From positions 10,035,578-10,099,577 of the forward strand of contig NW_004624743.1 of the NCBI RefSeq assembly GCF_000247695.1: a stretch of 64,000 bases of DNA. The letters are read 5' to 3'. Both the position numbers and the translations under genes were made by a program. Source of the DNA: Heterocephalus glaber. Its lineage: Eukaryota > Chordata > Mammalia > Rodentia > Bathyergidae. The notes beneath the pieces were generated by a model. It worked only from the letters and a program-made list of their open reading frames with translations, had not been told where the DNA came from and did no database searches. Positions 1-11,850 of this stretch are shown here, piece after piece (position 1 is the first letter of the stretch; the number at the start of each line of letters is the position of its first letter).

Positions 1-254
1 ACATTTCATAGTGTATCACTCATCCAGTTCACGTTCTTGTTATGATTGTAAACTAACACCTAGCAGCATAAACAGGGCAGGCTCTACAGCCCTGTGCTTC
101 TGTAGCAGGCTTGGAGATTATTTGGATGTCCCGGCACAGCAGTATAAGTATTCTAAGCTTTTGACTTCAGAGCCATCTTCATTTTTCGCCAAAGGAGGGC
201 CTCCAACTACACCAAACTTTTTCCGGGCATCGCATCTGCACTGGGGTTAAGGGT

Positions 255-375
255 TTGGACTTTGGTGGTAGAGGGCTTTGGTTCAAATCTTATTTCTTCC
301 ACCAATGAGCTGGGCAAGATTGGACAAGTTATTTGGGGTTCCTGAGATTCTCAGTTTAAAGGGTGAGTGAAATGG
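255..375 (+). repeat. MIR SINE (ancient)
   Basis: It shows the MIR core order: TTTGGTTCAAATCTTATTTC (box-B-like), then CACCAATGAGCTGGGCAAG, then a run ending TCTCAGTTTAAA. It is clearly diverged, as expected for a mammal-wide SINE. Confidence 0.6.
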
Positions 376-788
376 CCAAGGAGGCAGGTTGAATGAGGTA
401 ATAAAGAAGAGGTTATCGGTGCAGTTGTTGACTAGGAACTGGGCTCACAAGAGGTGGCTGGGAGTGGAGCCCAGGGCACCCAGGGACTGGGTCACAGCTA
501 TATCAGCACCAGTGCCTGGGGGCCTCGGGCACTGCAGACACCTCAGGGTTACACCGCTGAGTAGGGTGGTGTCTCCTGGCCCTCAATTTCCAGTCACTTT
601 TGCCCTATCTTATCTGCAGTTATCAGATCGACGGTCCTGCAGTATTTGCATTTCCTAGTTAAGAAGAATTTAAGTTACTTCCCTGGTCAATTACTAGGCC
701 AAGATCAGAAGTCATCTCCTGAATTTCAGTCCATTTGCCTTTCCATGATGATTTTTCTTATGGCTCTATATTACCAAAATGTATGAGG

Positions 789-870
789 CAACCATAGCAA
801 ACCTTTTAGGGCTTTCAAGGATACAAACAGCCTGCTGCTGGGCATGGGTGCCGTAGGTTCGCCACCAGTG
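789..870. mobile_element. Short hAT MITE, copy 1, with 8-bp TSD
   Basis: An 82-bp element starts CAACCATAGCAAACC and ends GGTTCGCCACCAGTG, which are imperfect inverted ends. It is flanked by GTATGAGG (781-788) and GTATAAGG (871-878), an 8-bp duplication with one mismatch, the hallmark of hAT transposition. It shares both ends with the copies at 21975-22054 and 34633-36467. It has no coding capacity. Confidence 0.75.
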
Positions 871-2792
871 GTATAAGGTAATTAAGAGACATGATCTTAA
901 CTGACAAAATTTGTTTAAAGATAGTGTTTAAATATTTGTTGCAGATATTTTTAGAAAAATTGAAGTAAGATATTGTTGATTACTTTGGCTTTCTGCTTCT
1001 GAGAAGTTCTGAGCCCAGGAAACATCATTTTCTACCAGTTGGGGCAAAAGATCACCAGGAACACATCTGACCTAGGGGGAAAGGAAGTGGCTGGCAGTCA
1101 CACAGGGGTGGGTGCTTTCAGGGTCTCCAGTTGCATTTCGGAGATTAGGCTCAGAGGTGATCCGTGGTTCTGAGTTCCTCCCACATGTCAGGAGTATGGT
1201 TTGAAGAGAAGGTCTTTGTTTGACTGGAAGGGACCTTTTGTCTGTAGCCTGCTTATGTGTAGGTGCCCATCTGTACACGCTGCAGTTCAAGATGGTTGTT
1301 CACTTAGATGATAGCATATTCTTTTGACTCTAAGTAGCATCCTAATCATCATCACAATGAAAAGGAATATTTTATTGGAAAATAAAGACAAGAGTCTCTA
1401 TTGGAATATAATACGCTAAACTCTTTAGTTAAAAGAAACTATTGTGAATCCAAGCTCACTTGAATTAAGCTCACTTCATTAAGGAGCTCATAGCTCTTGA
1501 AAATAGTTACTCATACTTTCCTGGTGCTTTAGTTTATTGTTCTTGGCAGGTTTAGCTTCTCAAAAGTGGGAAGAGTACAGTTATTTCCATATTTCAGAAT
1601 TTATTGACAGTTGACCAGCGAACTGAAGAATGATATGTGCCAAAGGAAAATTAAACACATTTCTTCAGAAAGCAAGATGAGATTAAAGGTGTTTATTTTG
1701 TAACTAACATTTGATTTATTCTTGGATAATACCAAAGGGTTTGTGGGATTGTTTCATAACATAATGATTATCCTTAAGTCAAAAAGCAAATGATGAATAA
1801 GGCCCTTGCAGATGGATAAAAGGGATGCGTCCTATTAGACAACAGCTGGCAGGTGCAGCTGAAGGGACATCAGCACAGCCTCCTTGGGGGTGGCAGGGAG
1901 ACACACTGCTGCTGAGACTTTGTAGATGATTGCGTCTGAGTGACTCACGGCTGAAATCCAGTGACTGGTGATGTGTTAGGAAACTGAGCTCAGGCTTTAG
2001 AAAATACGTCATTTTAGACTGTTGAGAAAGAACAAAAGTGGAGCATGAGAAAACTACAACCAGCAGATTAAATTTAAATTTATTTGATACTGAATTTTGT
2101 GAAATCTTGAAATGTATATGAGACTATAGAATTGAATACTATCAATATTTGGTCGTATTTATGTAAAGCTCTAAAAATAAATGTTATAAAGATAAAATCT
2201 TAAAAAAGATAAAAATAAAAATAAAATCTTAACAATTTAAAAACTTTTTTTGTTTGTCCTCAGTGTTTTTCATCTCCACTCCCTGCCCGGGCCTGTACCC
2301 AAGAAAACAGCTGTCATGTGTGGTGTTTTGTGTTGTTTTTAATGTTTACATAAATATCTCCTGACAATATGTAGTACAATATGTAATTGTAACTTCATGC
2401 CTTTTGGATCGTGCCATGTATATCTTATGAAACTTGATAATTTTCACTCACTCTTATGTTTTAGGATCTACCTATGTGGAAAATATTGAATGGTCCATTT
2501 CTTTCATTCTTTTAAACAGCTTTATAGTATTCTGTTGTATGAATATTTTATTTATTCTTTTGCTTATTAAATATGCATGTTATCTCTGGACATTGTTCTA
2601 GAGACACCTAAAATAAGCATACTTTTCAAGACCAAAAAATAAATCTCATAAGAATTTAGTTCTATAAAATGCAGAATGTCTATTGATTTCTGTCATGATC
2701 TGTAAGAATTATACCATTTCTTAATTTTAGCACCATCCCAAATTAGAAACACAGTACTCATAGTTACATATGTTTCCTTTTTCCATCATTAG

Positions 2793-3038
2793 ATGCTTCT
2801 GGTTGAAATGCATTATTTCTTTGTGGAACTCTATGAAGTCACTGCCGGAGCAGCGATAAACAACAGTGCCAGATTTGCGCGGATCGGAGTCTCCCAGAGC
2901 CGCGACGCTCAGAGCCTCGCCTGTTTTTCTGTGGGTTCCCGGCTGGCCGTGGCACATAGGAAGGCCACGCTCATCAGCCTGCAGGTGACCAGAGACTCTG
3001 CGGCGAGACCCACGGTGTCTGTTAGCTTTAGCACCCAG
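2793..3038 (+). CDS. ADGRV1: ADGRV1 exon A: end of the Calx-beta array
   Basis: This internal exon has 82 codons in phase 0 at both sides. The acceptor is an AG at 2791-2792 after a T-rich tract and the donor is GTGAGC at 3039. It reads FFVELYEVTAGAAINNSARF and then GSRLAVAHRKATLISLQV, matching the human protein just before its final Calx-beta repeat. FFVEL is the closing strand pattern of a Calx-beta domain, and a new repeat begins after it. Asn23 (NNS) is a possible N-glycosylation site. The ATG at 2793 is simply the first codon of an internal exon and not a translation start. The first residues (MLLVEMH) fit human less well and seem one residue longer, so the acceptor could be slightly off. 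Codon use is GC-rich and CpG-rich in the middle of the exon. Confidence 0.92.
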
Positions 3039-3836
3039 GTGAGCAGCTTCCATTTTCTGCTTCCGCTGTGGCCAGTGTCATGGCAGAGTAGTGGGTGCAT
3101 CTGCTTCCAAGGATACCACAGTAATTCACATTTTATTCATTACACTAAACTTTATTCTTGCAGCAGGTCATTTTGTTCTCAGCAGCAACACATCATATTT
3201 TAAAATGATAAAGTTTTCTATTTTTCTTTCCTCTTTTGACAGAGTTGGTTATACAGTGCAGAGTATCTCCCACAAAACTTTTAAATCTCTGGTGGGTTAA
3301 AATGTCTTCTGGATGTAGCTACATAGACCAGAAGCAGAGTATGGGGGTCTTGTTAGGGATTGTATTTGTGCTAGTTGAAAATATAACCTCCAACATTGGC
3401 TGATCTTTCGGGTTCTTCACATCCATGAGCTTGGGTGACCTCATGGCCACGTTATCACATCCATCCTGTGAGGTGGTTCGGGTGAAAGATGGGAAGCAGA
3501 CAGAAGCTAGAGGCCTACAGGAGCAACAGTCCCTAACACTAAGTGACAGATCTGTTAGCCCAAACAACGCCACCTGCCTTTCTGGTATTAATGTGCACTT
3601 CAACTCAGCAGTAAAAGTCTAATATCATGAAAGAATGTGTATCTGCTGTACCAGACACATGGTTGCGGTGATGATGTTTCCTAACTGAACCACCTGCTCA
3701 CCCCCGACTCCTGTAGCTCCAGGAAACCCACAATTTGGAAACCATTCTGAAAGGTGATGTCATTTACTCTATTTCAGGATTCTAAACCTGGTGATTTTAG
3801 ACCTCAGGTTTACAAAGTTTTATGAAAATTACCGTG

Positions 3837-3930
3837 TGGGGGTTTAGAGATAAAACTCAGTGGCACAGTGCTTACCTAGCATGTGTGAGGTCCTGGGTTC
3901 AACTCCCAGTATCAAAAAGAAAAAAAAAAG
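3837..3930 (+). mobile_element. ID-like SINE (older)
   Basis: A tRNA-like SINE with AACTCAGTGGCACAGTGCTT (A box region), then CCTGGGTTCAACTCCCAG (B box) and an A-rich tail. Its middle reads ACCTAGCATGTGTGAGG, closer to generic rodent ID than to the younger subfamily elsewhere in the window. Confidence 0.8.
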
Positions 3931-4619
3931 AAGCTGGTGTAGTATATGTTTAGTTGTGTCCAGTCCGCGCTTAGTTGCATCAGTTGTTTGAGGGTGACTC
4001 GACCAAGTAAACAGCTCTGTGCATCACCTGCCACACAGGCACATGACCAGCACGTTGCAGTCAGGCATGGGGCTGGGGCTGGGGCTCTCCTGGACTCTCA
4101 CAGGCAGCAGAGCTTCTTTCTGTGACAGTCTACAGCTCAGCTGTCAAGAAGAAAAACTCTCAATTGCACGAGACCCCAAAATAAGCTCCATTTTCCAGAG
4201 CCTTGAAGAGGTATGAACACAAAGAGACAAATTCTGATTCCTAGTGCAGAAACTTTAGTGTTTTTGTCAAGAGTGTTTAAGGTAGGAAAAGAAATAAGAA
4301 AAAGTACGTTCCCTTCTCCCTCTCCTGTGAGGTGTATATCACAGTGTGCTTACCTTTTTCAGGGTGGAGGAAGAGGGCTGCAGATGAAGAACCATGGTAG
4401 ACAGTTTGAGGCCCATTTATAAGCAGTTCATACCCTCAGGTGATAGGGAGTTGAAGTTGCCTGAAGAAGACTGAATTCTAATATCTCCATCACTTTCAAT
4501 CTTGTTTTTTCTAGACTCATCATTCTTTGCAAAGCACATGTTGTCATGTAACGAATATGTAACTCATAAAGGACTCTTACCTGTGGGATTAGATATATTT
4601 ATGAATTTCTAGGTTTCCC

Positions 4620-5105
4620 TACTATGATGTTTAATTTTATGTCAGTTTGACTGACCACAGGGTATGCATATATCTGGTGAACATTATTTGTGTGTTTCTG
4701 TGAGGGCATTTTAGATAAGACTCATGCTGAAATCGGCAGACTGGGTGATTGCAGTCAGATCGCCCGTAATGTGTGTTAGTCTCACCTCATCAGTTGAAGA
4801 CCCAAGTGTAAGAAAGAGGCTGACCGTCCCCTGAGAAAAAGAAAATTCTTCCTGCCTGGCAGCCTTTGAATGGGAACACTGGCTTTGTCTTTCCTTCATG
4901 CTCAGTTGGAAGGATGGACTTTCCTGAGTCTCAGGTCTGCGGGCCTTAGAGCTGTAACTACACCATTGGCTTTCGTGTTTCTCAGAGCTTCAGTCTAGAG
5001 TGAGCTGTGACTAAGCCATCAACTCTCTTTTTGTCTTCAGTTTGCCAGATCACCCTGAAGGTCTTGGAACCCCTCAGCCTCCCCAGCTACATGAGCTTAT
5101 TGGTT

Positions 5106-5160
<55 letters not shown>

Positions 5161-5182
5161 ACACCCTATTAATTCTAGTGCA
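4620..5182 (+). repeat. Old interspersed repeat (MaLR/L1-age), with internal microsatellite
   Basis: From ATGTTTAATTTTATGTCAGT, through TGACTGACCACAGGG, TCATCAGTTGAAGACC, ACTACACCATTGGC and CCTCAGCCTCCCCAG, to CACCCTATTAATTCTAG, the order matches a very common mammalian interspersed repeat whose end normally carries a TA-rich stretch before a CCTATTxxTTCT end. The family name is not certain to me. Here the simple repeat is CT. Confidence 0.6.
5110..5156. repeat. (TC)n microsatellite
   Basis: An uninterrupted CT dinucleotide run of about 47 bp lies near the 3' end of the old repeat. It explains the Ser-Leu and Arg-Glu runs in the overlapping open frames, which are not genes. Confidence 0.97.
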
Positions 5183-5649
5183 ATACTATCCTTCAGTTGA
5201 AGACTTAGTGGAGTCCTTTTGGCAGTGCCATAATACTGATGCCATTTTAACAAACACAATAGAAGTAAAGAATGGAGTCTACAAAGTTTACTATAAATAG
5301 AAGACTTCTGTTTCTCGAAAGATGGAATAGATGTGCTTTTCCCTGCTAAGTACAATTAAAGACCCTGGACATTATGTATACATGTATAATCATAACAGCA
5401 ACAGGAAACTGAAAGCTGGAAAGGAGAAAGCAGATTAGCTAGGGACCTGGGGACCCAAGGAGTAATACAGTGGGACATATCCAGGATTTTCTTTTTCCCT
5501 TATATACCAGACTCTGATCAGAAGGAATTTGCATACAGAAACACTAATGAGAAAGAATATTTTTAAAAACCTCTCACAAAGTTTGCTCTCTCTAGTTAAA
5601 GAAACAGAAAGGCAGCAGCCTACGAAGAGAGAGAACCATTAAAAAGTTT

Positions 5650-6660
5650 TTTATACTCTAGACAAATGTTCCAGAAAATAACTGACCCCAACTGTATCCA
5701 TACCAGAAGAAAGTGAGTAGGGCATCTAGATTTCTGCCTTTGCTAGAGCCGTCAGCCTCCAGCCGGCATTGTGTCTGAGGGACCAAGTAGAGAGTTAGGG
5801 CTTTCTCTTTGGCCTAGTAGTAAAAAGGCCTCCAGCCTCATGTGGCATTGGCAGAGACCACTGGGGAGGCACAGAAAGGCACTCACACCCTTTAACCATG
5901 GAGTGACGGTGGGGGCCTAACTTGGGGCAAACTCCTACCCCACCTAGCAGTAATGAGTTCTCTCTGCCTCCTCTCACTCCAGTATCAAAGAGGTCAGATG
6001 GGAAAACTACACTGCTACCTCCACCTGTCAGTAATAAGTTAATAACCTGCCATTTCCTACCAGAGCAGTGTTGAAAGAAACCAGCTAAAACTGTAGGCTT
6101 AAATAACATCTAGCCTCATAAAATAATATGCACAGTGTCCAGGTTTCAATTAATCATTCATCACACCATGATCAAGAAAGATCTGAAATAGTATGAAAAA
6201 CAAAAATCAACAGATGCCAATAATAAGAAGGCAGAAATATTAGAAGTATCTGACATAATTTTAATGCAACCATCATAAAATGCTTCAGTGAGCAATTACA
6301 AGCATTCTTGAAACAAATGAGAACAACAGAAAGGCTCAGCAAAGAAATAGGAAGCCCTTGCAAATAAATAGAGGACATAAGAAAGAGCAAATGCAATTTT
6401 AAAGCTGAAAAATACAATAACTGAAATAAACTGAATAAATAAGCTCAGCAGCAGAATGAAGTCAGAAGAATCAGTGATTTTGCACAAAGAGTAATGGAAT
6501 TATCCAGTCTAAAGAGCCCAAAGGAAATTGATGCAAAGAATCGAACAGATTGCCAAGGACCTGTGCAACTATAATGGAAGTTCTCGCCTCATATCTTTGG
6601 AGCCTGGAAAGGAAGAAGTCATTGGAGTTCAGAAGGAAGCGAACAAGGATGAAAATGTAC
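5650..6660 (+). mobile_element. Ancient L1M (5' region) fragment, sense
   Basis: The sequence follows the order of old mammalian L1 5' sequence: a block with TATCAAAGAGGTCAGATGGG, then AATGCTTCAGTGAGCAATTA, GCTCAGCAAAGAAATAG, TTTAAAGCTGAAAAATACAA and AGAGCCCAAAGG, ending in sequence like the L1 coiled-coil ORF1 start. Many stops interrupt it, so it is dead. Confidence 0.6.
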
Positions 6661-6962
6661 ATCAAGGAAAGTACTTCTAAATTTAGGGGCACCATTAGTG
6701 ACATTTCTTTTCTAGTTCTCTTCTTTCATCCTCTCACTCTAAGGCATCTACCTTCCGTACTTCATCACTGTGTGATGTGTCTTTCGCTCTCTAACTTATC
6801 AAAGGACGTTAGAAAAATTATGAAAACTCACTTTTCAGTAGTACAGTTATTATCGCCCTTCATTTTCTTAACAGGATAGGATTTGTTTAAGAAATAAGAG
6901 TGAGTTTATGGCAAGATCAGAGATACTGTGGTTTCACTTCAATGTTACTGTTTAATTTCCAG

Positions 6963-7370
6963 GAGTTGAGGGGTGCTGAAACAATTGGTCGGACTCTTGT
7001 ATCTCCAGCTGTCTCTGGGAAGGATTTTGAGAGAACGGAAGGCACGCTGCTCTTTGAGCCCGGCCAGAGAGACTCTGTGTTGGACATCATCCTAATGCCA
7101 GAAACAGGGTCTTCAAGGCCCTTTCCTAAGCGCTTTCAGGTTGTGCTTTTTGACCCGAAAGGTGGTGCCAGAATCAAGGGAGTATATGGGACCACCAACA
7201 TCACTCTCATCTCTGATGCAGCCTCACAGGCCGTCTGGGGGCTTGCAGATCAGCTGCAGCAGCCCCTGGACGAGGACATTCTCAGGCGAGTGCTGCATAG
7301 CATCAGTGTTAAAGTGACCACTGAGAGCACAGAGGAGCAGCTCAGCGCCGCGATGCATGTGATGGAAAAG
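6963..7370 (+). CDS. ADGRV1: ADGRV1 exon B: last Calx-beta repeat and start of GAIN domain
   Basis: The largest exon here has 136 codons, phase 0 at both ends, acceptor AG at 6961-6962 and donor GTACGA at 7371. Joined-frame residues 83-160 carry Calx-beta hallmarks: SGKDFERTEGTLLFEPGQ (residues 100-117), a typical acidic, Gly-rich strand with E-G-x-L-x-F-x-P-G, and FQVVLFDPKGGARI (140-153), the usual closing F-x-V-x-L-x-x-P-x-G-G-A. Calx-beta repeats bind calcium in the extracellular stalk. NIT at residues 161-163 is a glycosylation sequon. The later part (SDAASQAVWGLADQL onward) is helical and begins the GAIN subdomain A seen in adhesion GPCRs. The frame enters the exon without a stop and is unambiguous. 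Confidence 0.96.
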
Positions 7371-7938
7371 GTACGAGGTCCTTGTGTGTATAAACACTCA
7401 GTCCAGCAGAATGTCACGAGTTAAAAATCCATACCACAAGTCACGCTGTGTTACACTGTCAATTGCTGTAAAATGATGATAAAGTTACATTTCTGAACAT
7501 GAGCCGAACTCTTTGCATCCAACACTGTACTTTTGCCTGGAGGTGACAGATGCCTGGTCGACACCCTGAGCCTAAAACTGTGGCATTGGTGAGTAATGTA
7601 GGTCAGCAGGAAGGACAGCCAAAACCTGAAGAGAGGCAGAAGATGTTAGACGCTTCAGGTTCCTCCTGGTTCTCCAGAAATGGCTGATTATCACTGCCAT
7701 TTGATCCTGCTTCTTGAGTCCATAAAAAGAAGACTTGGAGATTATCACCATCTACATAGTCCTTTCCTTTAAACTCCAGGAGCCAGGAGCAGCTATCTCC
7801 TGTTCTGCTTCTCCTGCACATTGAAAACTCACAGGCAAGGTAAATTAAGGAACAGCCAGCTGTTTCAGACATTCAGTTTGCCATGGACTTGAATCACCCA
7901 GGTTTTACTTTAAACCTGTTTATTAAGAATATCAATGA

Positions 7939-8025
7939 TGGGCCGGGGATTTAGCTCAGTGGTTCCGCTGCCTGCTTTGCAAGTGGAAGGACCCGAGTTC
8001 GATCCCTGGTACCAAAAAAAAAAAA
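7939..8025 (+). mobile_element. Young ID-type SINE with perfect TSD
   Basis: The element begins TGGGCCGGGGATTTAGCTCA and has GTGGTTCCGCTGCCTGC, the B box GAGTTCGATCC and a 13-base A tail. It is flanked by perfect direct repeats GAATATCAATGA (7927-7938 and 8026-8037), showing recent L1-driven insertion. The TTCCGC variant defines the subfamily shared by several copies here. Confidence 0.93.
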
Positions 8026-8909
8026 GAATATCAATGAAAAAGAAGATGTTATTAGTAATAATAATTTTTTATTACTTAAGGAAGGGCAATGATGTTGGGG
8101 ATTTATTTGGGGAATTTTTCTGGGAATTTATTTTGGGCTTTTGTATCAAGACATTTCTAATCGACATATGTATGTACAAGTATAAAAAGTTTGGGGTACA
8201 TACATATGAATTATTAATTTGATAGTTCTTGCATAGTGACATTTAAATATTTAAAATATTTGCAATGGGGTTTTAGAATATCTTGCCTATCTCGTATCCT
8301 ATGATATTTCTTTAATACAAGATTTGAAGGGTCACAAAAAAGGACATTACAAGTAGAGGGGGGAAGGCCATGCCTAAGAGTGTGTAAAGCTAAGAGAAAT
8401 GCCTGCTGTCCCATGCCGAGAATGTTTAGAGATAAGAGTTTACTCCAGGAAATATCGTTACTTAAATTTTCTATGACAAAAACGGTGTGGAACAATACCA
8501 AGTTGCTTTTGGCTAAGAAGACAGAAAGTATGCAGAGTAACTCTGTGCTAGGGTAAAGCAGAGAATGCTGTTTCACGTGTTTTATAGAAGATGGAAAGAA
8601 ATGCTGCTGCTTTTTTTAAATCAGTAAGTTATGTAAAAGAATAATGGCTTTTATTGGTCAAGAATCAACACTTATTTCAAATACTGTATTTTGATCACTT
8701 TGTTTTGTTTTGTAACTTTTAATGCCTGCTTGTCGTAAATACCTAATGGGTGTTGTGTGCAAGCATGACAAATGGCTGAGGGAGCATTTGGGGCAAATAC
8801 ATGTGTGACAATATTACTTTGGCATTACTGGTTATAATAACAAACAATGGAAAAATTATGGCCCTTAAGAGGGCCTGGTTAAATCAATTCTGGTGTAATC
8901 TATGACATA

Positions 8910-9268
8910 CAGTCATGTGTCACAGAACAATATTTCGGTCAGCAGTGGACCACATGTACAACAGTGGTCCCGTAAGACGGCAATGGAGCTGAAAAATCAC
9001 TGTCACCTGGTATTTTTACTGTGTGTTTCCTATGTGTGTATATGTTTAGATACAGAAACACCATATGTTATGAGTAACTACAACATGCAGAACAGTACCA
9101 TGCTGTGCAGGTTTGTAGCCTGGGAACAACAGGCTAAGGTATAGAGCCTAGGTGTGTAGAGGCTACACCGTGTGGATTTGTGTAACTACACTCTATGATA
9201 GTCACACCAGGAAGAAATTGCCTTGCATTGCTTGGAATGTGTCCCCATTATTAAGTGACACATGACTG
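8910..9268. mobile_element. Non-autonomous Tigger/pogo-like DNA transposon with TA TSD
   Basis: The 359-bp element has inverted ends CAGTCATGTGTCA and TGACACATGACTG, flanked on both sides by TA (8908-8909 and 9269-9270). It is also palindromic inside (GGTTTGTAGCCTGGGAACAA and related segments). TA duplication and CAGTCATG ends fit a mammalian Tc1/mariner-Tigger MITE. The 80-aa open frame inside is not a gene. Confidence 0.85.
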
Positions 9269-9583
9269 TAGGGCATATATTTTTTTTCCCATGTTTTAGA
9301 CATGGTTATATAAAACTAACAGTACAAGCCCAGAAAATGTTGTTAATCACATAGAGAGAAGGTAGTGAAATTTAGCAATAAAGAGTGCCAAGTTAAATTT
9401 GGATTTCAGTAAACAACAAATAAATTTTGAGCAAAAATATATCACAAATACTTAGTTGGGACATACTTATAGCAAAAAGTTATTGTTTGCTAATCTGAAA
9501 TTCAAGTTGAGTTAGCTGTGTTTTATCTGGTGCTCACTCATATATACCTTAGGAAATTAATATGCACTCTAAACTCAGAGATA

Positions 9584-9721
9584 CAGCGATGGCAAACCTT
9601 TCAGAGACCCGGTGCTCAAAGTACTCCTGGTATCATTGTCTGTCACCGCTGCTCCTTTCCGAGCAGGGCCGTGGCCCCTTTGTGCGCTGCTATCTGATGC
9701 TGGGCTCATGGGCCACCGCTG
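9584..9721. mobile_element. hAT MITE, copy 2 (diverged)
   Basis: It starts CAGCGATGGCAAACCTTTCA and continues GAGACCCGGTGCTCAAAG, matching the left end of the hAT family seen at 21975 and 34633. The right end (CATGGGCCACCGCTG) is only weakly similar to GGTTCGCCAYCACTG and no clear 8-bp duplication is seen, so the 3' limit is approximate. Confidence 0.6.
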
Positions 9722-10996
9722 GCTAGGCTTTCCCAATGCTGGATACAGTTTTGGGCTTTAAGATACTATGTTTTCAATGAAACTGTTTCACGTTTGTTTT
9801 ATTCTCCCCCCCCCACCCGGGTTCTAAATTCTTTGAAAGAGAAGCTGTTCTGTTCTTTTTATTAAGATCTCAGCAAATCTTAGTATTGCACACACTAGAA
9901 GTAGCTGCTTATTTAGGTTAAAGTGATAAAAATATTGTACTAAAATCAACAGCTTTAAATGATTCCCTGTAAATATTTTCTGGATAAAGTTAGCTGTGTC
10001 TTTAGGCAAATTTTTATGTGATATAATATCCTGTCCTCTCATTTTCCCAGGTATGATGCAAGAAAAATTATTTTTAAAGCTGGCACTTGCCCCAGTAACA
10101 ATATCAGTCTCTCAAATTCCCAGTGGATTTGCTATTCCGATTCTTAGTTTCATTGGGTTTAGTTTCCTGATTATTGAAGCATGGTAAAACATGAGTCATG
10201 AGGTCTAATTTCGTGTTCTGGAACACTTGAAGAGCTGAGGAATGATTTGTTCTGTGAAGTTGGATCAACCATACCCAGGGGTCCAGGGGTCTCCATTTCC
10301 ATCCTGATCGCTTATAAAATTTTTCCCACAGTTGATTTAGATCTTCTGTTTGTTCCTAACTGAATTTTGATAACTGTGGGTGTTCTTTTGTTGTTATTTA
10401 TATCTAGTGGCTTTTTTGAACTAGGCTATTTATTTTTATCACACACTTGTTAATATTATGTGTTTGGTATCAGGATTATTTTGTGTATGGTATGTTTTAT
10501 AATAACACCAGCAGTGATTTCGATTTCACTCCATATTTTACTGTCTGGTTTTGCATTTCATGCTGAGAGTGATTCTGAAGGACTTGTTTGTGCACAGTGT
10601 AGGTGGGGTCGGGAGCATCCTGGGCCAGGGACAAGTTAATTATCGTCTTTCTGCCTCAAAACTAGCAGTAAGCCCTTCTTCCCAGGATTCGTAGGAAGAT
10701 TAGAGAAGTTAGTAGAAAGTCCTGAGGACTGCCAAGTGCTCATGCCAACCAACCATTACAGAAATGACATTTTTGTTTTTGTGTATTTTAGTAAGAAAAA
10801 ACAAAACTTTATATTTCCCTTGAACATGAATGAAAGTTTAGGTAGCTCTAGAATTCTTGAATTGTAACCTTTAATTCTTAAAATTCTGCTCATGTTGCTC
10901 TGCTGGCTACTGGCATTTTATTTTCAGAAATGCCTGATGTCAAACTGAATTTTTGTTTCTCTATTAGTAATTTTTCCCATCTGATTTCTAGTATGA

Positions 10997-11093
10997 CTTG
11001 TTTATTTATATATATTTTTGGTACCAGGGATCAAACTTGGGACCTTGCGCTTGTGAGGCAGGTGGCGGAACCACTGCGCTAAATCCCCGGCCC
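10997..11093 (-). mobile_element. Young ID-type SINE, antisense, with perfect TSD
   Basis: The reverse complement of the ID subfamily: GGTACCAGGGATCAAACTTG, then GGCGGAACCACTGCGCTAAA and TCCCCGGCC. Perfect TSD TCTAGTATGA occurs at 10987-10996 and 11094-11103. The tail region on this side is T-rich with TA repeats. Confidence 0.92.
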
Positions 11094-11850
11094 TCTAGTA
11101 TGATTTTTTAAGCTCTAGAATAACATTTAAAAAATCATCCAGATATATCTGATATTGTCTCTTTTCCTATTTTCTCTACATTTTTAGACATGAGTATTTC
11201 TTTAGTTTGTTTAGTTTAGTATTTCTGTGTTATTTTCCTTTTATCCAACCTGCTCTTTTATGTGTTTATATCTTAGGGGTTTATCCTAGGATTTGTCCTG
11301 CTTGTCTGTTACACTTTCTCTGAGCTCTGGGAGATTTTTCTTCATACTCCTGGCTGAAAAGATTTTCTGATTTGGTTTTCTGATTTAGTCCTTTATGAAA
11401 TTTAGTGATATATGGAAGCTTCTGTTCATAGAAAAGCAAATAATTAAGAATAATCCCTTCCATTATAAATAAATATTCCTGAGGTACTTATTCCCTTATC
11501 TGTTGGTCAAAAGAAAAAGAATCTTTGGAGTAGATAAAAGTGGGATTAATTTTAATTCATGATGTTAATTATTATAGTTGAAATTAAGTGATCCATGCAA
11601 CCATTTTGGGCTTTAATGATTAAATAGAAAATATTTTGTGATCATGCTTTTCTTCATAAATGATTATGTATTTTTAAATTGCAAATGAATGTATTTGAAA
11701 TGTAATTTTGATGCATTTCTCTTAAATTCATCGTAGACTCATCTTTATTTTGTTAATATTACTAACTTAATAAAGAACACATGGGATATACACACTGTAT
11801 GTAATTTATAAAGTTTATTTTTTCATATTTCCATACTTGACTTTTTCCAG

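Larger units (their letters stand above)
1..2792 (+). other. ADGRV1 intron (upstream, 5' end outside window)
   Basis: AT-rich non-coding sequence. It holds a MIR (255-375) and a short hAT element (789-870). No upstream Calx-beta exon was recognised by looking for the human residues that precede exon A. Short open frames here (such as 389-658) have no codon or domain support. Runs of A/T at 2160-2230 are simple AT-rich sequence. Confidence 0.7.
3039..6962 (+). other. ADGRV1 intron between exons A and B
   Basis: The intron holds an ID-like SINE (3837-3930), an old interspersed repeat containing a (CT)n run (4620-5182), and an old L1M segment (5650-6660). The remainder (3040-3830, 3931-4620, 5183-5650, 6661-6960) shows nothing recognisable. 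Open frames here are repeat shadows or chance. Confidence 0.7.
7371..11850 (+). other. ADGRV1 intron between exons B and C
   Basis: It holds a young ID SINE (7939-8025, plus), a Tigger-like DNA transposon (8910-9268), a hAT remnant (9584-9721) and a second young ID SINE (10997-11093, minus). The AT-rich spans 8040-8900, 9270-9580 and 9730-10990 show nothing else I can name. A C-run lies at about 9806-9815. Confidence 0.7.

Noticed and set aside
2793..3203. 136-aa frame starting ATG at 2793 as a small stand-alone gene
   Set aside because: It is an internal ADGRV1 exon read through its donor into the intron.
5104..5355. Arg-Glu and Ser-Leu rich frames
   Set aside because: Produced by the (TC)n microsatellite.
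7939..8025. Possible tRNA gene (A and B boxes)
   Set aside because: No cloverleaf; A tail and TSD show an ID-type SINE.
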